A stretch of DNA of 64,000 nt. It comes from Chitinophaga qingshengii (GTDB taxonomy: Bacteria > Bacteroidota > Bacteroidia > Chitinophagales > Chitinophagaceae). The stretch covers positions 1 to 64,000 of the forward strand of contig NZ_JACVFC010000007.1 of NCBI RefSeq assembly GCF_014529935.1, read 5' to 3'. Both the position numbers and the translations under genes were made by a program. The stretch's first letter is position 1, and the number at the start of each line of letters is the position of its first letter. The notes below the pieces were generated by a model. The model worked only from the letters and a program-made list of their open reading frames with translations, ran no database searches and was not told the DNA's origin. Below, piece by piece: positions 39,191 to 46,952 of the stretch.

Positions 39191-42100
39191 ATGACGATCA
39201 AAGATGTTTACCCGCTGTCGCCCCTGCAAAGTGGTATCCTGTACCATAGCCTCCGGGAGGATGTATCCAACGTATATTTTCTACAATTCTATTGCCGTAT
39301 GACCGGTCCCGTTATTCCGGCATTGGTGGAAGAGGCATTTAACGAAATATTCAAACGCCATGAAATATTACGTACCGTATTCAATTATGATGACCTGAAA
39401 AAGCCTGTCCAGCTTGTACTTCAGGAGAGGAGAGTGGAATTTTACCAGGAAGACCTGCGGCATCTGGCGCCTTCATTCCGCGAAGAAGCAGTGACCAGTT
39501 TCAGGAACCGGGATTACATCAGGGGATTTGATCTTCGTAAAGACGTATTGTTGCGGGTAGCCATGTTGCAACAGTCAGATCATGAATTCGAGCTCTTTGT
39601 AAGCTTTCATCATATCCTCATGGACGGATGGTGCCTGAGCATACTTACCTATGAGTTCCTCGAAATTTACGACAGCCTGCTCCTGAAGCGCCCGGCCAGG
39701 CTGCTGCCTGTTACGCCATACAAGCACTATATTCAATGGCTTGACCAACAAGACCAGCAACGTGCGCTGGACTACTGGCGGCAATACCTCCACGGCTTTG
39801 AAGGATTTACGCCGATCGGGAAACAAGACCACGCGAGAGGATATACGCTGGAAGAGGAGATGCTTGTTCTGGACGAAAAGGCAACGGCAAATATCGATCG
39901 GGCAGCTGCACAGCTTGAGATAACAGTGAATGCCCTCGTGCAAACCGCCTGGGGGATATTGTTAGGTTGCTACAACGATGTGCAGGATGTGGTATTTGGA
40001 ACAGTGGTGTCCGGTCGGCCTGCTGATTTCAAAGGTGTTGAAACTATGTTGGGGCTTTTCATTAACAGTATTCCGGTCCGGATCTCTTTCAACGATGAAG
40101 CGTCTTTCGGCACTGTAGCCAAAAGAGCGCATACCAACAGCATAGATGCTATTAACTATCATTACTGCCAGTTGGCCGACCTGCAGGCCCTTACGCCCGC
40201 AGGCGGCCGGTTGATCGATCACCTGCTTGTTTTTGAGAATTATCCGGTAGAAGAGCAGATAGAAGGTATTATCCTGGAGCAGGAACAGCATGAAGGCGAC
40301 TCGCTTACCATATCAGGCGTTGATATTTATGAACGGCCTAATTACGATCTCAGCATCGCCATCATACCCGGAAAGCACCTGCACTTCATATTCAAATACA
40401 ATTCTTTTGTGCACAACAGGAAATGGGTGCAACAGCTGGTAAACCGTTTCGGTGCTATCTTACAGCAGGTGGGCGAAAATCCGCATACCCTGATCAGCGC
40501 TATTAACATGGTTACGACAGAAGAGCAGGAAACGCTTTTGGCCAAAGGCGCCGGTAAAACGATGTCCTTGCCCGCTGATGAAACTGCCGTCACACTTTTT
40601 GAGAAAAAAGTTGCAGCTGCACCGGAGCAGGCGGCCCTGTTGAACGGAAGTCTAAGCATTACCTATCGTGAACTGAATGAGAAAGCTAACATTCTCGCAC
40701 ATACGTTATGCGACAGGTACAACGTGAAAAAAGGCGATTTTGTAGCGCTCGTAATGGAACGGTCCGAATGGGCGGTTATTGGCCTGATGGGCATCTGGAA
40801 AGCTGGTGCAGTATATGTTCCCATTGACCCTGCCCACCCGGCGCAACGCATAGAAAGCATTTTGCAGCAAACCGGCGTCAGGGTGCTGATCACCGATTCC
40901 AATACCATGTTTCAGGTGATGGAATATTACAGCGGAACATTACTGGCGCTGGATATAGAACTGGACACACTGCCGCCCCATACGCACAATCCGGTGCCGG
41001 TGTGCACACAGCAGGACATCTCCTATGTCATCTATACCTCCGGCTCCACCGGAACTCCCAACGGGGTGCTGATTACGCATGAAGGACAGCTGAATATGTT
41101 TTACTCACAGGCAGCAAGATTTTCACCCGGAGAAGCGGACAACGTATTGCAATTTGCATCGTTATCTTTTGATGCTTCCGTTTGGGAAATATCCATGGCG
41201 CTTTTATCGGGCGCCACCCTGGTAATTGCCGGCAAAGCGCAGATCAATGACGGTGATACTTTTACCAACTACCTGAACCTGCATAGGATAAGCATCGCTA
41301 CGCTTCCCCCGGCCTATGTGAATAGTGTGGATCTTTCGGTAGCGCATGCCTTGCGTATATTGATCACTGCGGGAGAAGAAGCAAGGCCGGAAGATGCCGA
41401 AAGATACAGCCGGCAGCTTGTTTACTTCAACGCTTATGGCCCCTCGGAATATTCGGTGTGCATCACCGCCTACCAGGAAATACCCGGACACAGGAAAAGT
41501 GTAAGCGTACCTGTAGGCACTCCTTTTCTCAACACACAGGTGTACATATTGGATAAACACCTGCGCCTCACGCCTGACGGCGTTGCCGGTGAAATATGTG
41601 TGAGCGGCAAAGGCATGTCTCCGGGTTATCTGCATAATCCGGCGCTCACAGCGGAACGCTTTGTGCCCGATCCTTATAAACCGGGGGAGAAACTATACCG
41701 CACCGGCGACTATGGCCGCTGGACAGACGACGGCAACCTGGAGTTCCTCGGCCGGAAAGATACACAGATAAAGATCCGTGGCTACCGGGTGGAAATAGCA
41801 GAAGTAACAGCCGCACTGCAAAAAATCAAGGAAATAAAAGATGCTTTTATACTGGCAAACCGGGATAAGACAAAAGGCGATGTTTATCTGACGGGATATT
41901 ATGTTGCCCCGGCAGCGCTGGATGAAGCTTCCCTGCGGGAACAGCTGGCATTGTTGCTGCCAGCCTATATGATCCCGGCTTTCCTGGTATGGATAGCGGC
42001 GCTTCCGCTCAATACGAACGGAAAAGTAGATAAGGCACAATTGCCCGCTCCAATGGCAAATGCCCCGGAACAGGCGGAACTACTGGATGCCGGAGAGGAG

Positions 42101-43597
42101 GTACTGGCAGGCATCTGGACCGACGTGCTGGGTGTTTCGATCAACAGCAGAAAGGCTGATTTCTTTCACAACGGCGGCCACTCTCTGAAGGTAATACAGC
42201 TGGTATCCCGGATCGGTAAAGCGTTTTCAGTACGGTTTGATCTGAAAGATGTATTCAATCACACGCTGCTCATGGACCAGATGGCCTTCATTCGCCAAAT
42301 GCAGCTTGCCGGATCTGAAAGTCTGGCACCCCTGCCGGAGCAGCCATGGTACGCCAGTTCACCTGCCCAGCAACATCTCTGGGCATTGTGCCGCCAGGAG
42401 CAGGGAACTGCCGCGTATACGATTGCACAGGTGGTCCGCCTGTCCGGACGTTTGAACAAAACCGCGCTGGAAAAAGCTTTTGCGTATATGGTGGCACGTC
42501 ATGAGGCATTAAGAACAACTATCACCGTAGTTGACAATAAGCCATGCCTGCTGATACGTCCCGAAGGTTATTATCAGTCCCTTGTATCTTTCAGTGATGT
42601 TGATAGTCAGGATGCAGTTCCTCCGTTTGATCCGGAAGCCGGACCCCTGTTTCATTTCCGTGTTTCAAAGCAGGAAGAAAATGAATATGTGCTGTCGCTG
42701 ACCTTCGATCAAATGATAGCCGATAGCCATTCCACGGCCATCTTCGCTCGCGAGCTGCTGGAAACATACCATGCTTTTTCGAATGGCATGGAACCTGCTC
42801 ACGAAGTACTTTCTATACAATATAAAGAATATGCCGCCTGGCTGAATCAACAACTGGAAGGGTCCCGCTTGAAAGAATACCGTAAAAGCTGGCTGGATAC
42901 CTTCAAGGATCGTGTGCCACAGGTAAAATGGCCGCAGGATTTCCGCTGGTCAGATAATCGCCGCACTGAAGCACAAAGTATTTCATCAACGCTCAACAAC
43001 ACTATTAGTGATGCATTGGCGCAATTGTGCCTGCAACAGGATGTAAGTCTATTTGTGGCGATCAGGGCCGCTGTGCAGGTGTTGTTGTATGGCTATACCG
43101 GAGAAACAGATATCGTAACCGGCATGCTGGCGGACGGGCGCTCTCACCAGGAATTGAAGCATGTCATGGGGTGCTTCAGTAACCTGCTGCCACTCCGGGT
43201 GAGCTGCCGGGAGGAGGATGTTTTCCCGCAGCTGCTGGAGAAAACAGCAGAGAGCATAGCCCTGGCCTTGCGTCATCAGTACTATCCTCTTGATCTGTTG
43301 CAGAAAGATCTGGGCAATACATTACTGTTGAATGTAATGGTCGTGGAACAAGGCCAGGCTGTCAGTCCGGGCAACCACGAGCTGATCTTCGCTTTCACAT
43401 CCGGTGATGATGGGATCATCCTGACGCTAACATACGCCGGTATCTTCAGACCCGCCTGCATCACTGCGATGCTGGATGATCTGTGCGTCTTGCTCACCAG
43501 TATTGCGCATGACAGTGATCAAACGTTGATGCGGCTGAAGAGCGCTGTTACGCAAAAGATGGTCGTATCCGGCCCCGCAGGCGATGACCAGTACTAA
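39191..43597 (+). CDS. NRPS, last module: C(DCL)-A-T-C* (Phe), no TE
   Basis: This 1468-aa protein is the last NRPS of the operon. Domains are a DCL-type C starting almost at residue 7 (YPLSPLQSG; HHILMDG near 140), fitting the E domain that ends the upstream protein; A (about 490-960); T (GGHSL near 995); and a C-terminal condensation-like domain (about 1054-1465). The pocket reads D-A-W-T-I-A-A-V-C-K, predicting Phe. A3 reads YTSGSTGTPNG, again with Asn for Lys, as in the other Phe domain. The last domain lacks the catalytic motif (D-Q-M-I-A-D-S in place of HHxxxDG). There is no thioesterase or reductase domain and no GxSxG serine motif after the T domain, so release must come from another protein, the terminal C-like domain, or a further module encoded elsewhere. 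Confidence 0.95.
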   Translation: MTIKDVYPLSPLQSGILYHSLREDVSNVYFLQFYCRMTGPVIPALVEEAFNEIFKRHEILRTVFNYDDLKKPVQLVLQERRVEFYQEDLRHLAPSFREEAVTSFRNRDYIRGFDLRKDVLLRVAMLQQSDHEFELFVSFHHILMDGWCLSILTYEFLEIYDSLLLKRPARLLPVTPYKHYIQWLDQQDQQRALDYWRQYLHGFEGFTPIGKQDHARGYTLEEEMLVLDEKATANIDRAAAQLEITVNALVQTAWGILLGCYNDVQDVVFGTVVSGRPADFKGVETMLGLFINSIPVRISFNDEASFGTVAKRAHTNSIDAINYHYCQLADLQALTPAGGRLIDHLLVFENYPVEEQIEGIILEQEQHEGDSLTISGVDIYERPNYDLSIAIIPGKHLHFIFKYNSFVHNRKWVQQLVNRFGAILQQVGENPHTLISAINMVTTEEQETLLAKGAGKTMSLPADETAVTLFEKKVAAAPEQAALLNGSLSITYRELNEKANILAHTLCDRYNVKKGDFVALVMERSEWAVIGLMGIWKAGAVYVPIDPAHPAQRIESILQQTGVRVLITDSNTMFQVMEYYSGTLLALDIELDTLPPHTHNPVPVCTQQDISYVIYTSGSTGTPNGVLITHEGQLNMFYSQAARFSPGEADNVLQFASLSFDASVWEISMALLSGATLVIAGKAQINDGDTFTNYLNLHRISIATLPPAYVNSVDLSVAHALRILITAGEEARPEDAERYSRQLVYFNAYGPSEYSVCITAYQEIPGHRKSVSVPVGTPFLNTQVYILDKHLRLTPDGVAGEICVSGKGMSPGYLHNPALTAERFVPDPYKPGEKLYRTGDYGRWTDDGNLEFLGRKDTQIKIRGYRVEIAEVTAALQKIKEIKDAFILANRDKTKGDVYLTGYYVAPAALDEASLREQLALLLPAYMIPAFLVWIAALPLNTNGKVDKAQLPAPMANAPEQAELLDAGEEVLAGIWTDVLGVSINSRKADFFHNGGHSLKVIQLVSRIGKAFSVRFDLKDVFNHTLLMDQMAFIRQMQLAGSESLAPLPEQPWYASSPAQQHLWALCRQEQGTAAYTIAQVVRLSGRLNKTALEKAFAYMVARHEALRTTITVVDNKPCLLIRPEGYYQSLVSFSDVDSQDAVPPFDPEAGPLFHFRVSKQEENEYVLSLTFDQMIADSHSTAIFARELLETYHAFSNGMEPAHEVLSIQYKEYAAWLNQQLEGSRLKEYRKSWLDTFKDRVPQVKWPQDFRWSDNRRTEAQSISSTLNNTISDALAQLCLQQDVSLFVAIRAAVQVLLYGYTGETDIVTGMLADGRSHQELKHVMGCFSNLLPLRVSCREEDVFPQLLEKTAESIALALRHQYYPLDLLQKDLGNTLLLNVMVVEQGQAVSPGNHELIFAFTSGDDGIILTLTYAGIFRPACITAMLDDLCVLLTSIAHDSDQTLMRLKSAVTQKMVVSGPAGDDQY
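42330..43590 (+). other. Terminal degenerate condensation-like domain
   Basis: This is a C-fold domain at the very end of the last NRPS, starting with YASSPAQQHLW near residue 1054. The family motif HHxxxDG aligns with D-Q-M-I-A-D-S near residues 1173-1179: the catalytic second His is Gln, the Gly is Ser and only the Asp is kept. It is also a little shorter than the upstream C domains. Fungal terminal C domains that cyclize peptides keep the catalytic His, so cyclization by that mechanism is unlikely. Its position after the last T domain is that of the X domain of glycopeptide synthetases, which recruits oxygenases; a recruitment role for the diiron hydroxylase of this operon is a hypothesis. 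Confidence 0.75.
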
Positions 43598-43615
43598 CCA
43601 AATAAGCATTGTAAA

Positions 43616-44512
43616 ATGAACAAGCATGAAAACGATCTGCATCTGAGATTGCTGAACAGCCTGGAAAATATCCAGGACGAATATTTCAGCCTGACAGACG
43701 AGCAGGAAAAGAGAGCGCTTTTATTGCATGCCTGTAACGTGATAGCAGGTGAGCAGGGGGATAACCTCAGAAATATTATCGGCCATTATATCCAGGCCGA
43801 CGGGCTTGATTATGATCAACTGGCAGGTTTCCTGTTGGGAAGGATTAATAATGCCGTTGACAGCTTGATTATGGAAAGAGAGCGGAACGATAATTTCGAT
43901 GGCCGCTTCAATACCGTCACCAGTTTGCTTATCAATCAATATGAGTTGCCGGAGCCGGTGAGTTTTGAGCGGTATGAAACGGCGGCGCGTTATAACCCGA
44001 GCCCGGTTACTTCTGCGGGCATAATACTGGGAAAGCTCAGGGAATACGGCGTACAATATCGTGATTACACTTTCATCGATATAGGCGCCGGTATGGGCAG
44101 GGTATTGTTGCAGGCCGCAGATTTTCCTTTTCGCAAAATTATCGGTGTAGAGCTCTCGCCGTATTTACATGAACAGGCGAATACCAATATTTCGATATAT
44201 CATGCTCCCGGTATGAAGTGCACCAACTTGCAATCGGTGTGTACGAATGCCCTCGATTTTCAACTGCCTGAAGAGAATATGGTTTTGTATTTCTGGCATC
44301 CGTTTGATGAAGATCTTGCTGCTGCGTTTATGCAGAAGCTGGAAGATTTTCTGGCCCGAAGAAAGCTCCGGATAGTATTGATATTCCTGGAAGTATCTTA
44401 TCTACGGGTGGAACACTCGCCGGTATTCAATAAAATAGAGCAATTCAGCGTACCAACCGGCGCCGGCCGGGAAGATGTTTTTTTGCCGGTGAATGTCTTT
44501 TCGAATTTTTGA
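43616..44512 (+). CDS. Class I SAM-dependent methyltransferase
   Basis: A 298-aa protein with a helical N-terminal half and a Rossmann-type methyltransferase core: FIDIGAGMGRVLLQAA (about 159-174) is the SAM-binding glycine loop, followed by an acidic end of strand 2 (IIGVELSP). Residues near 225 (LYFWHPF) sit where the catalytic motif IV is expected. It lies 18 bases after the last NRPS and 14 before the thioesterase, so it belongs to the operon. None of the NRPS modules in the window contains a built-in methyltransferase domain, so this enzyme would act in trans on an amino acid, carrier-bound intermediate or finished peptide. I cannot tell whether it methylates O, N or C. Confidence 0.8.
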   Translation: MNKHENDLHLRLLNSLENIQDEYFSLTDEQEKRALLLHACNVIAGEQGDNLRNIIGHYIQADGLDYDQLAGFLLGRINNAVDSLIMERERNDNFDGRFNTVTSLLINQYELPEPVSFERYETAARYNPSPVTSAGIILGKLREYGVQYRDYTFIDIGAGMGRVLLQAADFPFRKIIGVELSPYLHEQANTNISIYHAPGMKCTNLQSVCTNALDFQLPEENMVLYFWHPFDEDLAAAFMQKLEDFLARRKLRIVLIFLEVSYLRVEHSPVFNKIEQFSVPTGAGREDVFLPVNVFSNF

Positions 44513-44526
44513 ATGAATGACCCTGA

Positions 44527-45246
44527 ATGATAATGCATATGAATCTTTTTTGTTTCCCGTTTGCCGGCGGAGGAAAGCATTCCTACAACGGATATAAGGA
44601 ATATGCACCTGCCGACCTGTACCTCTGGCCACTGGAGCTGCCGGGAAGAGGTGCCCGTGTGGCGGAACCATTGATAACCGATATTCACCTGATGGCAGAA
44701 GACCTCTGGCAGCAGTTGAAGCACCAAATCCGCAGCCCGTATGCTTTCTACGGTCATAGCATGGGCTCCCTGCTGGCGTACCTGGTGGTGCATAAGATCA
44801 TCGGCGCCGGCCTCACGCCTCCCAGGTATCTTTTCCTTACCGGGTGCAAAGCACCCTCGTTGAGAGAGCCGAAAGAGAATAAGACACATCTGTTACCTGG
44901 TGGAGAATTCTGGAAAAAGGTAGTAACGATGGATGGCCTGCCGGAGCCGGTGTTGAAGGACCAAACATTTATTACCTTCTTTGAACCCATCCTGAGAGCT
45001 GATTTTCAGGCAGTAGAAACCTTTACATACAATCCTTTGCCTCCTTTCAATATTCCCATGATGATCGTTACCGGAACGGAAGAGGATATCAGCATGGAGG
45101 AGATGAAAGCATGGGAACAGGAAACCACTGCTTCGGTAGTAACGAAACAATTGCCCGGAAAACATTTCTTCATACTGAAACATGAAAGAGAGATCATGCA
45201 GATGATCTCCCGCTGCCTCAAATCATCCGTTACGTTTTATTCGTAA
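44527..45246 (+). CDS. Type II thioesterase (alpha/beta hydrolase)
   Basis: A 239-aa stand-alone thioesterase of the NRPS/PKS type. It shows the oxyanion region FCFPFAGGG near the N-terminus, the nucleophile motif GHSMGS with Ser78, and a C-terminal GKHFFI with His213; an Asp in the TGTEEDIS stretch (near residue 185) fits the acid. Such proteins usually clear misprimed or stalled acyl groups from carrier domains. Because the last NRPS has no TE domain of its own, this enzyme is also a candidate for product release, which would be unusual. Starts at 44533 and 44539 are in frame; 44539 gives the more typical N-terminus MNLFCFPF. It is followed 12 bases later by the exporter gene. Confidence 0.92.
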   Translation: MIMHMNLFCFPFAGGGKHSYNGYKEYAPADLYLWPLELPGRGARVAEPLITDIHLMAEDLWQQLKHQIRSPYAFYGHSMGSLLAYLVVHKIIGAGLTPPRYLFLTGCKAPSLREPKENKTHLLPGGEFWKKVVTMDGLPEPVLKDQTFITFFEPILRADFQAVETFTYNPLPPFNIPMMIVTGTEEDISMEEMKAWEQETTASVVTKQLPGKHFFILKHEREIMQMISRCLKSSVTFYS

Positions 45247-45258
45247 ACAGCTACAATT

Positions 45259-46935
45259 ATGGAGTTTCTGAAATTGCTCTTCAAGCGCTCAAAGGTCTTC
45301 TATTTCTCGGTGGCTCTCCTGAGCATTATCAATTCATTGCTGAATATAGGACTGCTTTTAATGGTCAACAACACAATTAACGGCCACCGTATTACGTGGC
45401 TCCACGGATACGAGTGGGCGGCATTTTTAACGCTTGTGTTGCTGTCGATCATTTCCAGTTGCGCATTCCAGGTGCATATGATACGCCTGACGACGGAGGT
45501 GAATTTTGATTTCGAACTGAATATTCTCCGGAAGGTAAAACAGGCATACTATCCAGACTTGCTGCAACTCGGCAATGAGAGGATCATTACTGCTGTAAAC
45601 GACGTACGGGCATTGGTGAACCTGCCGGAAGTGCTGACGAATGCAATCAATGCCGTTATTACAGTGGTATGCTGCTTTGCTTACCTGTTCTATATTTCAT
45701 GGCCGGGAGGAACATTGATCCTCGGACTGATGCTCTTGTTGTTGTTGTTGTATATCGTCAGGAACAAACACATTGAAAAAGACCTCAATCATGTCCGTAC
45801 CCTGCAAACGCACTACTACCGCTTCCTGGGCGACTTACTCATGGGGTTTAAGGAGATCAGGATAGATGGTGCCAGGAGCAGGAACATATATGATCGCTTT
45901 TTTCTCAGGAACAGGTCAGAGGCCCGCCTGCTGTCGAGGAAGGCAAATACCCGTTATATGATAAATGAGATCATCGGGCACTATAGCTGGTATATCGTCA
46001 TCGGTGTCACTTTATTCGTAATGCCGCTGCTTGTCAGAACAGACGTTGCTTTTATCAGCTCTTTCCTTGTGACCATCCTCTATCTGATGGGCCCGGTAGC
46101 AGTACTGATCACACTGATCCCCACCTATACCAATGTCCGGATCGCCTTGCAGCGGCTATCGGAATTTAACAATATTATCGACAGCAGCCTGTCGGCGGAT
46201 CATACGCAGCAGGAACATCTTGTCGATACAGGTTTGGCTTCGGCAGAATTTGAATCGATTTCTTTCCGGGACATCGTTTATGAATATACGGATGTAAAAC
46301 ATAATAAAACTTTTACGCTGGGCCCTGTCAGCCTGGATATACACCGTGGTGAGATCGTATTTATAAGAGGAGGTAACGGCAGTGGTAAAAGTACCTTTGT
46401 TAATATTCTCACCGGGTTATATAAACCTGCTTCGGGAAGTATTTATCTCAACGGTACATTGCTTCCCAAAGAACAAACGCCGGTCATTCATCGCCTGGTT
46501 GCAGCGGTATTCGCCAGTCCATATCTATTTACAGAAAATTACAACGACTTCAATATAACACCGCAGAATGAATTGCTGCAACAACTCCTGTTGCAGCTGG
46601 GACTGAGCGACAAAGCACGGTTTGAGCATAATAACATCAATCCAAATCTGTCTAAAGGTCAACAGAAGCGGCTGGCCATTATTATGGCCTTGCTGGAAGA
46701 AAAACCCATACTGGTACTGGATGAGTGGGCGGCAGACCAGGATCCCGTTTACAGAAAGTATTTCTATGATACTCTTTTGCCCGACCTGCGTGGCAAAGGG
46801 AAAACTATTGTGGCCATCACGCATGATGACCAATATTTTTATAACTGCAACCGCCTGATACGTTTCGACTATGGGACTATAAAAGAAGATACGGTTATCA
46901 ATCAAGTAACATCTTTACAATCACAACCACTATAA
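45259..46935 (+). CDS. Cyclic-peptide export ABC transporter, PvdE/SyrD type
   Basis: A 558-aa half-transporter in the inner membrane. The N-terminal part has about six hydrophobic segments (roughly 13-35, 50-72, 125-165, 235-290). The nucleotide-binding domain has Walker A GGNGSGKST (near 371), the signature LSKGQQKR, Walker B ILVLDEWAADQDP (near 485) and the switch histidine in AITHDD. The DEWAADQDP form and overall size are those of the PvdE/SyrD group, which exports pyoverdine precursors or syringomycin-like lipopeptides. It is embedded in the NRPS operon between the thioesterase and the beta-hydroxylase, so it most likely exports the peptide or a precursor to the periplasm as a homodimer. 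Confidence 0.93.
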   Translation: MEFLKLLFKRSKVFYFSVALLSIINSLLNIGLLLMVNNTINGHRITWLHGYEWAAFLTLVLLSIISSCAFQVHMIRLTTEVNFDFELNILRKVKQAYYPDLLQLGNERIITAVNDVRALVNLPEVLTNAINAVITVVCCFAYLFYISWPGGTLILGLMLLLLLLYIVRNKHIEKDLNHVRTLQTHYYRFLGDLLMGFKEIRIDGARSRNIYDRFFLRNRSEARLLSRKANTRYMINEIIGHYSWYIVIGVTLFVMPLLVRTDVAFISSFLVTILYLMGPVAVLITLIPTYTNVRIALQRLSEFNNIIDSSLSADHTQQEHLVDTGLASAEFESISFRDIVYEYTDVKHNKTFTLGPVSLDIHRGEIVFIRGGNGSGKSTFVNILTGLYKPASGSIYLNGTLLPKEQTPVIHRLVAAVFASPYLFTENYNDFNITPQNELLQQLLLQLGLSDKARFEHNNINPNLSKGQQKRLAIIMALLEEKPILVLDEWAADQDPVYRKYFYDTLLPDLRGKGKTIVAITHDDQYFYNCNRLIRFDYGTIKEDTVINQVTSLQSQPL

Positions 46936-46952
46936 ACATAAATAATATTATT

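Noticed and set aside
42330..43597. Terminal thioesterase or fungal-type cyclizing C domain
   Set aside because: No GxSxG is present, and the His needed by cyclizing terminal C domains is replaced by Gln.
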